Source: Citrobacter sp. On2M (lineage in GTDB: Bacteria; Pseudomonadota; Gammaproteobacteria; Enterobacterales; Enterobacteriaceae). Taken from it: a DNA stretch of 64,000 bases. The translations under genes and the position numbers were made by a program. Positions 30,594 to 41,351 of this stretch are shown here, one piece after another; within the stretch, counting starts at the first letter, position 1; each line of letters opens with the position of its first letter. The stretch covers positions 930,001 to 994,000 of the forward strand of contig NZ_WPCV01000002.1 in NCBI RefSeq assembly GCF_018035235.1, read 5' to 3'. The notes beneath the pieces were generated by a model that saw nothing but the letters and a program-made list of their open reading frames with translations, was not told the DNA's origin and searched no databases.

Positions 30594-32396
30594 ATGGTGA
30601 ACAATATGACCGACTTAACCGCGCAAGACGCCGTATGGCAAACACGGGATCACCTTGATGACCCGGTCATTGGCGAACTGCGCAACCGTTTTGGGCCGGA
30701 TGCCTTTACCGTTCAGGCGACTCGCACCGGGGTACCCGTTGTTTGGGTCAAGCGTGAACAATTACTGGAAGTTGGCGATTTCTTAAAGAGACTGCCGAAA
30801 CCTTACGTCATGCTGTTTGACTTACACGGCATGGACGAACGTCTGCGTACGCACCGCGAAGGGTTACCCGCCGCGGATTTTTCTGTTTTCTATCACCTGA
30901 TCTCCATTGAACGCAATCGCGATATCATGCTCAAGGTGGCTTTGTCTGAAAACGATCTGCGCGTACCGACTTTCACCAAACTATTTCCGAATGCCAACTG
31001 GTATGAGCGTGAAACCTGGGAAATGTTTGGCATCGACATCGAAGGTCACCCGCACCTGACGCGTCTGCTGATGCCACATACCTGGGAAGGTCATCCGCTG
31101 CGTAAAGACTACCCGGCGCGTGCGACCGAATTCGATCCGTTTGAGCTGACTAAAGCCAAACAGGATCTGGAAATGGAAGCGCTGACCTTCAAACCAGAAG
31201 ACTGGGGCATGAAGCGTAGCACCGAAAACGAGGACTTCATGTTCCTCAACCTCGGTCCTAACCACCCGTCTTCTCACGGTGCGTTCCGTATTGTGCTGCA
31301 GCTTGATGGCGAAGAAATCGTCGACTGCGTACCTGACATCGGCTACCACCACCGTGGTGCTGAAAAGATGGGCGAGCGTCAGTCCTGGCACAGTTACATC
31401 CCGTACACCGACCGTATTGAGTACCTCGGCGGCTGCGTTAACGAAATGCCGTACGTGCTGGCGGTTGAGAAACTGGCGGGCATTACCGTACCGGATCGCG
31501 TGAACGTGATTCGCGTTATGCTTTCCGAACTGTTCCGCATAAACAGCCACCTGCTGTACATCTCCACGTTCATTCAGGACGTCGGCGCAATGACTCCGGT
31601 ATTCTTCGCCTTTACCGACCGTCAGAAAATCTACGACGTAGTGGAAGCGATCACCGGTTTCCGTATGCACCCAGCCTGGTTCCGTATCGGTGGCGTAGCA
31701 CACGATCTGCCGCGCGGGTGGGACAAACTGCTGCGTGACTTCCTCGACTGGATGCCAAAACGTCTGGATTCTTACGAGAAAGCCGCACTGCGCAACACCA
31801 TCCTGAAAGGCCGTTCTCAGGGTGTTGCCGCATATGGTAAAAAAGAAGCGCTGGACTGGGGTTGTACCGGTGCTGCGCTGCGTGCGACTGGTATTGATTT
31901 CGACGTGCGTAAATCACGTCCGTACTCTGGTTATGAGAACTTTGACTTTGAAGTTCCGGTTGGCGGCGGCGTGTCCGACTGCTATACCCGCGTGATGCTG
32001 AAAGTTGAAGAGCTCCGCCAGAGTCTGCGCATCCTTGAGCAGTGCCTCAACAACATGCCGGAAGGCCCGTTTAAAGCGGATCATCCGCTGACCACGCCGC
32101 CGCCGAAAGAGCGCACGCTGCAACATATCGAAACCCTGATCACCCACTTCCTGCAGGTTTCGTGGGGACCGGTTATGCCGGCAAACGAGTCCTTCCAGAT
32201 GGTGGAAGCGACCAAGGGTATCAACAGTTACTACCTGACCAGCGATGGCAGCACCATGAGTTATCGTACCCGTATCCGTACCCCGAGCTATGCGCACCTG
32301 CAGCAGATCCCGGTAGCGGTACGTGGCAGCCTGGTGTCCGACCTGATCGTCCATCTGGGTAGTATCGATTTTGTTATGTCAGATGTGGACCGCTAA
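30594..32396 (+). CDS. nuoC: NADH-quinone oxidoreductase fused subunit NuoCD
   Basis: NuoCD joins the 30-kDa (NuoC) and 49-kDa (NuoD) subunits in one chain, the enterobacterial form. The 600-aa protein has the NuoC part to about residue 190 ([27 protein letters not shown]) and the NuoD part after it ([32 protein letters not shown], ending [18 protein letters not shown]). NuoD forms the quinone-binding cavity with NuoB. The start could be ATG at 30594 or at 30606; relatives are annotated both ways. The stop is 2 bp before nuoE. Confidence 0.97.
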   Translation: MVNNMTDLTAQDAVWQTRDHLDDPVIGELRNRFGPDAFTVQATRTGVPVVWVKREQLLEVGDFLKRLPKPYVMLFDLHGMDERLRTHREGLPAADFSVFYHLISIERNRDIMLKVALSENDLRVPTFTKLFPNANWYERETWEMFGIDIEGHPHLTRLLMPHTWEGHPLRKDYPARATEFDPFELTKAKQDLEMEALTFKPEDWGMKRSTENEDFMFLNLGPNHPSSHGAFRIVLQLDGEEIVDCVPDIGYHHRGAEKMGERQSWHSYIPYTDRIEYLGGCVNEMPYVLAVEKLAGITVPDRVNVIRVMLSELFRINSHLLYISTFIQDVGAMTPVFFAFTDRQKIYDVVEAITGFRMHPAWFRIGGVAHDLPRGWDKLLRDFLDWMPKRLDSYEKAALRNTILKGRSQGVAAYGKKEALDWGCTGAALRATGIDFDVRKSRPYSGYENFDFEVPVGGGVSDCYTRVMLKVEELRQSLRILEQCLNNMPEGPFKADHPLTTPPPKERTLQHIETLITHFLQVSWGPVMPANESFQMVEATKGINSYYLTSDGSTMSYRTRIRTPSYAHLQQIPVAVRGSLVSDLIVHLGSIDFVMSDVDR

Positions 32397-32398
32397 TT

Positions 32399-32899
32399 AT
32401 GCACGAGAATCAACAACCACAAACCGAGGCTTTTGAGCTGAGTGCGGCTGAGCGTGAAGCGATTGAGCACGAGAAGCACCACTACGAAGACCCGCGTGCG
32501 GCGTCCATTGAAGCGCTGAAAATCGTTCAGAAGCAGCGTGGCTGGGTGCCGGATGGGGCGATCTATGCGATCGCTGATGTGCTGGGTATCCCGGCCAGCG
32601 ACGTAGAAGGTGTTGCCACGTTCTACAGCCAGATCTTCCGCCAGCCGGTCGGTCGCCACGTGATCCGCTATTGCGACAGCGTCGTGTGCCATATCAATGG
32701 TTACCAGGGGATCCAGGCTGCGCTTGAGAAAAAACTCAACATCAAGCCGGGGCAGACGACCTTTGACGGTCGTTTTACGTTGCTGCCAACCTGTTGCCTG
32801 GGGAACTGCGACAAGGGGCCGAACATGATGATCGATGAAGATACTCATGCTCACCTGACCCCGGAAGGCATTCCCGAACTGCTGGAGCGGTATAAATGA
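32399..32899 (+). CDS. nuoE: NADH-quinone oxidoreductase subunit NuoE
   Basis: NuoE holds the 2Fe-2S cluster N1a in the NADH-oxidising module with NuoF and NuoG. The 166-aa thioredoxin-like protein has the ligands in [13 protein letters not shown] (two cysteines, about residues 92-97) and [12 protein letters not shown] (about 132-137). It starts 2 bp after nuoC and overlaps nuoF by 4 bp (ATGA). Confidence 0.97.
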   Translation: MHENQQPQTEAFELSAAEREAIEHEKHHYEDPRAASIEALKIVQKQRGWVPDGAIYAIADVLGIPASDVEGVATFYSQIFRQPVGRHVIRYCDSVVCHINGYQGIQAALEKKLNIKPGQTTFDGRFTLLPTCCLGNCDKGPNMMIDEDTHAHLTPEGIPELLERYK

Positions 32900-34233
32900 A
32901 AAACATTATCCGTACTCCCGAAACGCATCCGCTGACCTGGCGTCTGCGTGATGACAAACAGCCGGTATGGCTGGACGAATACCGTAGCAAAAATGGCTAC
33001 GAAGGTGCGCGTAAGGCCCTGACCGGACTGTCACCGGATGAAATCGTTAATCAGGTAAAAGACGCTGGCCTGAAAGGGCGTGGCGGCGCGGGCTTTTCCA
33101 CCGGTCTTAAGTGGAGCCTGATGCCGAAAGACGAATCCATGAACATCCGTTACCTGCTGTGTAACGCCGATGAAATGGAGCCGGGCACCTATAAAGACCG
33201 CCTGTTGATGGAACAGCTACCGCACTTGCTGGTGGAAGGCATGCTGATCTCCGCGTTTGCGCTGAAAGCGTACCGCGGTTACATCTTCCTGCGCGGGGAA
33301 TATATCGAAGCGGCCGTGCATCTGCGCCGCGCGATTGCTGAAGCGACCGAAGCCGGTCTGCTTGGCAAAAACATTATGGGCACTGGCTTCGATTTCGAAC
33401 TGTTTGTGCACACCGGGGCAGGTCGTTACATCTGTGGTGAAGAAACCGCGCTGATTAACTCCCTCGAAGGTCGTCGTGCTAACCCGCGTTCCAAGCCGCC
33501 GTTCCCGGCAAGCTCTGGTGCATGGGGTAAACCGACCTGCGTTAACAACGTCGAAACCCTGTGTAACGTACCGGCTATCCTCGCAAACGGCGTGGAGTGG
33601 TACCAGAACATTTCGAAGAGCAAAGATGCTGGCACCAAGCTGATGGGCTTCTCTGGTCGCGTGAAGAATCCGGGACTGTGGGAGCTGCCGTTCGGCACTA
33701 CCGCGCGTGAGATCCTCGAAGATTACGCGGGCGGTATGCGCGATGGCCTGAAGTTCAAAGCCTGGCAGCCTGGCGGTGCGGGGACTGACTTCCTGACTGA
33801 AGCACACCTCGACCTGCCGATGGAATTCGAAAGCATCGGTAAAGCGGGTAGCCGTCTGGGTACTGCGCTGGCGATGGCCGTCGACCACGAGATTGGTATG
33901 GTTGGGCTGGTGCGTAACCTGGAAGAGTTCTTTGCCCGCGAGTCCTGTGGCTGGTGTACGCCGTGCCGTGATGGTCTGCCGTGGAGTGTGAAAATTCTGC
34001 GCGCGCTGGAGCGTGGCGAAGGCCAGCCTGGGGATATCGAGACACTTGAGCAACTGTGTCGTTTCCTCGGCCCGGGTAAAACCTTCTGTGCACACGCACC
34101 GGGGGCGGTGGAACCGCTACAGAGCGCCATTAAATATTTCCGCGAAGAATTCGAAGCTGGCATCAAGCAGACCTTCAGCAATACCCACGCTATTGGTGGT
34201 ATTCAGCCGAACCTGCTGAAAGAGCGCTGGTGA
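32896..34233 (+). CDS. nuoF: NADH-quinone oxidoreductase subunit NuoF
   Basis: NuoF binds NADH and FMN and carries 4Fe-4S cluster N3; electrons enter complex I here. The 445-aa protein has the glycine-rich [13 protein letters not shown] (about residues 61-73), the FMN/NADH segment [17 protein letters not shown], and the cluster ligands in [12 protein letters not shown] plus the cysteine in [12 protein letters not shown]. It overlaps nuoE by 4 bp. A 72-bp gap separates it from nuoG. Confidence 0.97.
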   Translation: MKNIIRTPETHPLTWRLRDDKQPVWLDEYRSKNGYEGARKALTGLSPDEIVNQVKDAGLKGRGGAGFSTGLKWSLMPKDESMNIRYLLCNADEMEPGTYKDRLLMEQLPHLLVEGMLISAFALKAYRGYIFLRGEYIEAAVHLRRAIAEATEAGLLGKNIMGTGFDFELFVHTGAGRYICGEETALINSLEGRRANPRSKPPFPASSGAWGKPTCVNNVETLCNVPAILANGVEWYQNISKSKDAGTKLMGFSGRVKNPGLWELPFGTTAREILEDYAGGMRDGLKFKAWQPGGAGTDFLTEAHLDLPMEFESIGKAGSRLGTALAMAVDHEIGMVGLVRNLEEFFARESCGWCTPCRDGLPWSVKILRALERGEGQPGDIETLEQLCRFLGPGKTFCAHAPGAVEPLQSAIKYFREEFEAGIKQTFSNTHAIGGIQPNLLKERW

Positions 34234-34305
34234 TTACAGGCTTACCCCTGCATCGCGATAAGTAATTCGATTAACGCTTAGTCTCTGACTAAGCCAACTG
34301 GAAGC

Positions 34306-37041
34306 ATGCTGACTATGGCTACGATTCATGTAGACGGCAAAGAATATGAGGTCAACGGAGCGGACAACCTGCTGGAAGCTTGTCTATCTCTTGGCCTTGA
34401 TATTCCGTACTTTTGCTGGCACCCGGCGCTGGGAAGCGTCGGTGCTTGCCGCCAGTGTGCGGTGAAGCAATATCAGAACGCGGAAGATACGCGTGGTCGC
34501 CTGGTGATGTCTTGTATGACACCTGCCACCGAAGGCACCTTTATTTCAATTGATGACGAAGAAGCGAAGCAGTTTCGCGAAAGCGTCGTCGAGTGGTTGA
34601 TGACCAACCACCCGCACGACTGCCCGGTCTGCGAAGAGGGCGGTAATTGCCACCTTCAGGATATGACCGTCATGACTGGTCATAGCTTCCGTCGTTACCG
34701 CTTCACGAAGCGTACACACCGCAACCAGGATTTGGGGCCGTTCATCTCTCACGAAATGAACCGCTGCATCGCCTGCTATCGCTGCGTGCGTTACTACAAA
34801 GATTATGCTGATGGCACGGATCTGGGCGTGTATGGCGCACATGACAACGTCTACTTTGGTCGTCCGGAAGACGGTACGCTTGAAAGCGAATTCTCCGGTA
34901 ACCTGGTAGAAATTTGCCCGACCGGCGTGTTTACCGACAAAACGCACTCCGAGCGTTATAACCGTAAATGGGATATGCAGTTTGCGCCGAGCATCTGCCA
35001 GCAGTGTTCCATTGGTTGTAACACCAGCCCGGGTGAGCGTTATGGCGAACTGCGCCGTATCGAAAACCGCTACAACGGTACCGTTAACCACTACTTCCTC
35101 TGTGACCGTGGTCGTTTCGGTTATGGTTACGTGAACCTGAAAGACCGTCCGCGTCAGCCAGTACAGCGCCGTGGCGATGACCTGATCACCCTCAACGCCG
35201 AACAGGCGATGCAGGGCGCGGCTGACATTCTGCGTCAGTCGAAGAAAGTGATCGGTATCGGCTCTCCGCGCGCCAGCGTTGAGAGTAACTTCGCGCTGCG
35301 TGAGCTGGTCGGTGCGGATAACTTCTATACCGGTATTGCTCAGGGTGAGCTGGAGCGTCTGCAACTGGCACTGAGCGTGCTGCGTGACAGCGGCATTCAT
35401 ACGCCGGCACTGCGCGAAATCGAGTCTTACGATGCAGTCCTGGTGCTGGGTGAAGATGTGACCCAGACTGGTGCGCGCGTTGCGCTGGCGGTGCGTCAGG
35501 CGGTGAAAGGGAAAGCTCGCGAAATGGCGGCGGCACAAAAAGTGGCTGACTGGCAGATCGCGGCCATCCTTAACATCGGCCAGCGCGCCAAGCACCCGCT
35601 GTTCGTTACCAACGTCGATAACACCCGTCTGGATGACATCGCGGCATGGACCTACCGTGCGCCGGTTGAAGATCAGGCGCGTTTAGGTTTCGCTATCGCC
35701 CACGCGCTGGATAACAACGCTCCGGCGGTTGACGGTATCGACCGTGACCTGCAGAACAAAATTGACGTTATCGTTCAGGCATTGGCCGGGGCGAAGAAAC
35801 CACTGATTATTTCCGGTACCAACGCAGGTAGCGCCGAAGTGATTCAGGCTGCAGCCAACGTGGCGAAGGCGCTGAAAGGCCGTGGCGCAGACGTCGGCAT
35901 CACCATGATTGCTCGCTCGGTTAACAGCATGGGCCTCGGCATGATGGGGGGGGGGTCTCTTGACGATGCGCTGACCGAGCTGGAAACAGGTCGCGCTGAT
36001 GCCGTTGTGGTGCTGGAAAATGACCTGCATCGCCATGCTTCAGCCGCCCGCGTTGATGCCGCGCTGGCGAAAGCGCCGCTGGTACTGGTTGTTGACCATC
36101 AGCGCACCGCGATTATGGAAAACGCCCATCTGGTGCTTTCCGCCGCAAGCTTCGCCGAAAGCGATGGTACGGTGATTAACAACGAAGGCCGCGCCCAGCG
36201 CTTCTTCCAAGTTTATGACCCATCCTACTACGACAGCAACACCGTAATGCTGGAAAGCTGGCGCTGGCTGCACTCGCTGCACAGCACCGTGCAGAGCCGT
36301 GAAGTGGACTGGACGCAGCTCGACCACGTTATCGACGCGGTCGTTGAGAAGTTGCCGCAACTGGCGGGTATTAAAGATGCCGCACCGGACGCAAGCTTCC
36401 GTATCCGTGGACAGAAACTGGCGCGTGAACCGCACCGCTACAGTGGGCGTACCGCAATGCGCGCCAACATCAGCGTACACGAACCGCGTCAGCCGCAGGA
36501 CAAAGACACCATGTTCGCTTTCTCTATGGAAGGGAACAACCAGCCGTCTGCGCCGCGTTCACAAATTCCGTTTGCCTGGGCTCCAGGCTGGAACTCCCCA
36601 CAGGCGTGGAACAAGTTCCAGGATGAAGTGGGCGGTAAACTGCGCCATGGCGATCCGGGTGTGCGTCTGATCGAAGCTTCCGCGGGGAGTATGGATTATT
36701 TCACGACCGTTCCGGCGAGCTTCCAGGCTCAGGAAGGTCAGTGGCGTATCGCGCCTTACTATCACCTGTTTGGTAGTGACGAAATGTCCCAGCGTGCGCC
36801 GGTCTTCCAGACCCGTATGCCGCAGCCGTACATTAAACTCAACCCGGCAGATGCCGCGAAGTTAGGTGTCAATGCCGGTACGCGCGTTTCTTTCAGCTAC
36901 GATGGTATTACGGTCACGCTGCCGGTTGAAATCGCTGAAGGATTAACGGCAGGGCAGGTTGGTTTGCCGATGGGTATGCCGGGCATCGCACCAGTTCTGG
37001 CAGGTGCGCGTCTTGAGGATCTGCAGGAGGCACAACAATGA
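34306..37041 (+). CDS. nuoG: NADH-quinone oxidoreductase subunit NuoG
   Basis: NuoG is the largest subunit of the NADH module and carries several Fe-S clusters. The 911-aa frame has 2Fe-2S ligands in [17 protein letters not shown], a His-Cys3 cluster in [14 protein letters not shown], a 4Fe-4S set in [10 protein letters not shown] with CPTG, and the extra N7 set in CQQCSIGC. A molybdopterin-oxidoreductase-like region fills the remainder. The ATG at 34315 ([14 protein letters not shown]) is an alternative to 34306, and I cannot choose firmly. A run of ten G at 35946-35955 encodes three Gly (GGG GGG GGG) at about residues 548-550. It overlaps nuoH by 4 bp. Confidence 0.96.
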   Translation: MLTMATIHVDGKEYEVNGADNLLEACLSLGLDIPYFCWHPALGSVGACRQCAVKQYQNAEDTRGRLVMSCMTPATEGTFISIDDEEAKQFRESVVEWLMTNHPHDCPVCEEGGNCHLQDMTVMTGHSFRRYRFTKRTHRNQDLGPFISHEMNRCIACYRCVRYYKDYADGTDLGVYGAHDNVYFGRPEDGTLESEFSGNLVEICPTGVFTDKTHSERYNRKWDMQFAPSICQQCSIGCNTSPGERYGELRRIENRYNGTVNHYFLCDRGRFGYGYVNLKDRPRQPVQRRGDDLITLNAEQAMQGAADILRQSKKVIGIGSPRASVESNFALRELVGADNFYTGIAQGELERLQLALSVLRDSGIHTPALREIESYDAVLVLGEDVTQTGARVALAVRQAVKGKAREMAAAQKVADWQIAAILNIGQRAKHPLFVTNVDNTRLDDIAAWTYRAPVEDQARLGFAIAHALDNNAPAVDGIDRDLQNKIDVIVQALAGAKKPLIISGTNAGSAEVIQAAANVAKALKGRGADVGITMIARSVNSMGLGMMGGGSLDDALTELETGRADAVVVLENDLHRHASAARVDAALAKAPLVLVVDHQRTAIMENAHLVLSAASFAESDGTVINNEGRAQRFFQVYDPSYYDSNTVMLESWRWLHSLHSTVQSREVDWTQLDHVIDAVVEKLPQLAGIKDAAPDASFRIRGQKLAREPHRYSGRTAMRANISVHEPRQPQDKDTMFAFSMEGNNQPSAPRSQIPFAWAPGWNSPQAWNKFQDEVGGKLRHGDPGVRLIEASAGSMDYFTTVPASFQAQEGQWRIAPYYHLFGSDEMSQRAPVFQTRMPQPYIKLNPADAAKLGVNAGTRVSFSYDGITVTLPVEIAEGLTAGQVGLPMGMPGIAPVLAGARLEDLQEAQQ

Positions 37042-38015
37042 GTTGGATTACACCCGATCTGATTGAGATCCTGCTGAGCATTCTCAAAGCTGTGGTGATC
37101 CTGCTGGTGGTGGTCACCTGCGGGGCATTCATGAGCTTTGGCGAACGTCGTCTGCTGGGTCTGTTCCAGAACCGTTACGGACCGAACCGTGTTGGCTGGG
37201 GTGGTTCGCTCCAGCTGGTTGCGGACATGATCAAGATGTTCTTTAAAGAAGACTGGATCCCGAAATTCTCGGATCGCGTCATCTTTACCCTGGCTCCGAT
37301 GATCGCCTTCACTTCGCTGCTGCTGGCCTTCGCCATTGTGCCGGTGAGTCCGAACTGGGTGGTTGCCGACCTGAACATCGGGATCCTGTTCTTCCTGATG
37401 ATGGCAGGCCTCGCGGTATACGCGGTGCTGTTCGCCGGCTGGTCGAGCAACAACAAATACTCGCTGCTCGGTGCGATGCGTGCGTCTGCGCAGACGCTGA
37501 GCTACGAAGTGTTTCTCGGACTTTCCCTGATGGGCGTGGTGGCACAGGCCGGTTCATTTAACATGACCGACATTGTCAACAACCAGGCTGATATCTGGAA
37601 CGTAATTCCGCAGTTCTTTGGTTTTGTCACCTTTGCCATCGCGGGTGTGGCGGTGTGTCACCGTCACCCGTTTGACCAGCCAGAAGCCGAGCAGGAACTG
37701 GCAGATGGTTACCACATTGAATATTCCGGTATGAAATTCGGTCTGTTCTTCGTGGGTGAGTACATCGGTATTGTCACCATTTCTGCGTTGATGGTTACCC
37801 TGTTCTTCGGTGGCTGGCATGGCCCGTTCTTACCGCCATTCGTCTGGTTCGCGCTGAAAACCGCGTTCTTCATGATGATGTTCATTTTGATTCGTGCGTC
37901 GTTACCGCGTCCTCGTTATGACCAGGTAATGTCCTTCGGCTGGAAAGTTTGTCTGCCGCTGACGCTCGTCAACTTGCTGGTAACGGCGGCTGTCATTCTC
38001 TGGCAGGCGCAATAA
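37038..38015 (+). CDS. nuoH: NADH-quinone oxidoreductase subunit NuoH
   Basis: NuoH joins the peripheral and membrane arms and forms part of the quinone tunnel. The 325-aa protein has about eight membrane helices, with the family blocks [20 protein letters not shown] (about residues 46-65), [16 protein letters not shown] and [20 protein letters not shown]. The acidic residues in these blocks line the proton-transfer path known as the E-channel. It starts within the nuoG stop (ATGA) and is followed by nuoI after 14 bp. Confidence 0.97.
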   Translation: MSWITPDLIEILLSILKAVVILLVVVTCGAFMSFGERRLLGLFQNRYGPNRVGWGGSLQLVADMIKMFFKEDWIPKFSDRVIFTLAPMIAFTSLLLAFAIVPVSPNWVVADLNIGILFFLMMAGLAVYAVLFAGWSSNNKYSLLGAMRASAQTLSYEVFLGLSLMGVVAQAGSFNMTDIVNNQADIWNVIPQFFGFVTFAIAGVAVCHRHPFDQPEAEQELADGYHIEYSGMKFGLFFVGEYIGIVTISALMVTLFFGGWHGPFLPPFVWFALKTAFFMMMFILIRASLPRPRYDQVMSFGWKVCLPLTLVNLLVTAAVILWQAQ

Positions 38016-38029
38016 GGGACACAAAGACC

Positions 38030-38572
38030 ATGACCTTAAAAGAATTGTTCGTAGGTTTCGGCACTCAGGTACGCAGTATCTGGATGATCGGCCTGCATGC
38101 GTTCGCGAAACGCGAAACGCAGATGTACCCGGAAGAGCCGGTCTATCTACCGCCCCGTTTCCGTGGCCGTATCGTTCTGACCCGTGACCCAGACGGTGAA
38201 GAGCGTTGCGTTGCCTGTAACCTGTGTGCGGTAGCGTGTCCGGTAGGCTGTATTTCTTTGCAAAAAGCAGAGACCAAAGATGGCCGCTGGTATCCGGAGT
38301 TTTTCCGCATTAACTTCTCACGCTGCATATTCTGCGGCCTGTGTGAAGAAGCCTGTCCGACAACGGCTATTCAGCTGACTCCAGATTTCGAGCTGGGTGA
38401 GTACAAGCGCCAGGACCTGGTTTACGAGAAAGAGGATCTGCTGATCTCCGGTCCGGGCAAATACCCGGAATATAACTTCTACCGGATGGCAGGTATGGCA
38501 ATCGACGGCAAAGATAAGGGCGAAGCTGAGAACGAAGCCAAGCCTATCGACGTCAAGAGCCTGTTACCGTAA
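38030..38572 (+). CDS. nuoI: NADH-quinone oxidoreductase subunit NuoI
   Basis: NuoI carries two 4Fe-4S clusters (N6a and N6b) that pass electrons to N2. The 180-aa ferredoxin-like protein has both ligand sets: [15 protein letters not shown] (about residues 60-74) and [15 protein letters not shown] (about 99-113). I start at 38030, [13 protein letters not shown], the family start; an in-frame extension of 27 codons overlaps the end of nuoH and is not supported. Confidence 0.97.
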   Translation: MTLKELFVGFGTQVRSIWMIGLHAFAKRETQMYPEEPVYLPPRFRGRIVLTRDPDGEERCVACNLCAVACPVGCISLQKAETKDGRWYPEFFRINFSRCIFCGLCEEACPTTAIQLTPDFELGEYKRQDLVYEKEDLLISGPGKYPEYNFYRMAGMAIDGKDKGEAENEAKPIDVKSLLP

Positions 38573-38583
38573 GGAGAGGGGCA

Positions 38584-39138
38584 ATGGAGTTCGCTTTTTA
38601 TATCTGTGGCCTGATAGCCATTCTCGCAACCTTGCGGGTGATCACCCACACCAATCCGGTACACGCACTGCTGTATCTGATTATTTCGCTGCTGGCGATT
38701 TCTGGGGTGTTCTTCTCGTTAGGCGCTTACTTCGCGGGTGCGTTGGAAATTATCGTCTACGCGGGCGCCATCATGGTGCTGTTCGTATTCGTGGTAATGA
38801 TGCTCAACCTCGGTGGTTCTGAAATTGAACAGGAACGCCAGTGGCTGAAACCTCAAGTGTGGATTGGACCGGCGATTCTGTCGGCCATCATGCTGGTGGT
38901 CATTGTTTACGCCATTCTGGGCGTTAACGATCAGGGCATCGACGGGACGCCAATTAGCGCGAAGGCAGTCGGGATTTCCCTGTTCGGACCGTATGTACTG
39001 GCGGTCGAACTGGCTTCGATGCTGCTGCTGGCGGGTCTGGTTGTGGCCTTCCACGTGGGGCGCGAAGAGCGTTCAGGTGAAGTGCTGAGCAATCGCACCG
39101 ATGACCGCGCGAAAAGAAAAACGGAGGAGCACGCATGA
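38584..39138 (+). CDS. nuoJ: NADH-quinone oxidoreductase subunit NuoJ
   Basis: NuoJ is a five-helix membrane subunit near the quinone end of the membrane arm. The 184-aa protein begins [20 protein letters not shown]. It has the conserved [20 protein letters not shown] helix 3 (about residues 50-70), whose pi-bulge is central to conformational coupling in complex I structures. The tail is charged ([11 protein letters not shown]). It follows nuoI by 11 bp with GGAGAGGGGC and overlaps nuoK by 4 bp. Confidence 0.97.
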
Positions 39139-39437
39139 TCCCCTTACAACATGGACTGATCCTCGCTGCGATTTTATTCGTCCTGGGTTTGACCGGTCTG
39201 GTTATCCGCCGCAATCTGCTGTTTATGCTGATCGGGTTGGAAATCATGATTAACGCCTCCGCGCTGGCCTTTGTGGTCGCCGGAAGTTACTGGGGCCAGA
39301 CCGATGGTCAGGTGATGTACATTCTCGCCATCAGCCTTGCGGCTGCGGAAGCGAGCATTGGACTTGCGCTGTTGCTGCAACTTCATCGCCGTCGCCAGAA
39401 CCTGAACATTGATTCAGTAAGTGAGATGCGTGGATGA
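39135..39437 (+). CDS. nuoK: NADH-quinone oxidoreductase subunit NuoK
   Basis: NuoK is the MrpC-like membrane subunit, 100 aa with three helices. The two buried glutamates needed for proton pumping are visible: [13 protein letters not shown] (about residue 36) and [17 protein letters not shown] (about residue 72). It overlaps nuoJ (ATGA) and nuoL by 4 bases. Confidence 0.97.
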
Positions 39438-41275
39438 ACATGCTTGCCTTAACCATTATTCTGCCATTTATTGGCTTTGTATTACTGGCGTTCTCTCGCG
39501 GTCGTTGGTCAGAAAATCTCTCCGCGACTGTGGGCGTTGGGTCGATTGGCCTGGCGGCGCTGGTCACTGCGTTTGTTGGCGTTGATTTCTTTGCTAATGG
39601 CCAGCAGGTCTACAGCCAGCCGCTGTGGACGTGGATGTCGGTCGGTGATTTCAACATCGGTTTTAACCTGGTGCTGGACGGTCTGTCGCTGACCATGCTT
39701 TCGGTGGTAACCGGCGTCGGCTTCCTGATCCACATGTTCGCCTCCTGGTATATGCGCGGGGAAGAGGGGTACTCCCGTTTCTTCGCCTACACCAACCTGT
39801 TTATCGCCAGCATGGTGGTACTGGTACTGGCGGATAACCTGCTGCTGATGTACCTGGGCTGGGAAGGTGTGGGCCTGTGCTCTTACTTACTGATCGGTTT
39901 CTATTACTCCGATCCGAAGAATGGCGCAGCGGCTATGAAAGCCTTCGTGGTGACCCGTGTCGGTGACGTGTTCCTCGCCTTCGCGCTGTTCATTCTCTAC
40001 AACGAGCTGGGTACGCTTAACTTCCGCGAGATGGTGGAGCTGGCACCTGCGCACTTTGCAGACGGCAACAACATGCTGATGTGGGCGACCCTGATGCTGC
40101 TGGGCGGTGCGGTCGGTAAATCTGCGCAGCTGCCGTTGCAAACATGGCTGGCCGACGCGATGGCGGGTCCAACGCCTGTCTCCGCGCTGATCCACGCCGC
40201 AACGATGGTTACCGCTGGTGTCTACCTGATTGCACGTACGCACGGCCTGTTCCTGATGACCCCGGAAATCCTGCATCTGGTGGGGATTATCGGTGCTATC
40301 ACGCTGGTGCTGGCGGGTTTTGCTGCGCTGGTACAGACCGACATCAAACGCGTTCTCGCTTACTCCACCATGAGCCAGATTGGCTACATGTTCCTGGCGC
40401 TTGGGGTTCAGGCATGGGATGCGGCGATTTTCCACCTGATGACGCACGCCTTCTTTAAAGCGCTGCTGTTCCTGGCATCCGGCTCGGTTATTCTGGCCTG
40501 CCACCACGAACAGAACATCTTCAAGATGGGCGGCCTGCGTAAGTCTATTCCGCTGGTGTACGCCTGCTTCCTGGTCGGTGGCGCGGCGCTTTCGGCTCTA
40601 CCGCTGATTACCGCAGGCTTCTTTAGTAAGGATGAGATTCTGGCCGGTGCGATGGCGAACGGTCATATCAATCTGATGGTGGCAGGTCTGGTCGGTGCGT
40701 TCATGACCTCTCTGTATACCTTCCGTATGATTTTCATCGTGTTCCACGGAAAAGAACAAATTCACGCTCACGCCGGGAAGGGGATTACCCATCATCTGCC
40801 GCTGATTGTGCTGATGATCCTGTCCACCTTCGTTGGCGCGCTGATTGTGCCGCCGCTTCATGGTGTACTGCCTGCGACGACCGAGCTTGAGCATGGGCGC
40901 GTTATGACGCTGGAAATTACCTCCGGTATCGTCGCGATTGCGGGCATCCTGATCGCAGCATGGCTGTGGCTGGGTAAACGCACGCTGGTGACGTCGATTG
41001 CCAACAGTGCGCCGGGCCGTTTGCTGGGTACCTGGTGGTATAACGCCTGGGGCTTCGACTGGCTGTACGACAAAGTGTTCGTCAAGCCGTTCCTTGGCGT
41101 GGCATGGCTGCTGAAACGCGATCCGCTGAACTCAATGATGAACATTCCGGCGATCCTGTCTCGCTTTGCAGGTAAAGGCCTGCTGCTCAGCGAGAACGGC
41201 TATCTGCGTTGGTATGTGGCATCAATGAGCATCGGCGCCGTTGTTGTGCTGGCACTGTTGATGGTACTGCGTTGA
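39434..41275 (+). CDS. nuoL: NADH-quinone oxidoreductase subunit NuoL
   Basis: NuoL is the distal antiporter-like subunit of the membrane arm. The 613-aa protein has about 16 hydrophobic segments. The conserved blocks are [19 protein letters not shown] (with the helix 5 glutamate), [20 protein letters not shown] (helix 7 lysine), [22 protein letters not shown] (helix 8) and the C-terminal lateral helix region of about residues 520-590. The 76-bp gap to nuoM holds a small hairpin (AGGCC/GGCCT). Confidence 0.97.
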
Positions 41276-41351
41276 TCGTAAAGTGAATTTTATCCAAATT
41301 CGTTGAAAATCAGGCCTCTGTTAGGGGCCTTAAAAAGGAATAAAAATCGCC

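Noticed and set aside
34546-35595. 349-codon open frame antisense to nuoG, and similar frames antisense to nuoC, nuoF and nuoN
   Set aside because: Shadows of biased codon use in the nuo genes; compositions are rich in Arg, His and Val with no domain or ribosome site support.
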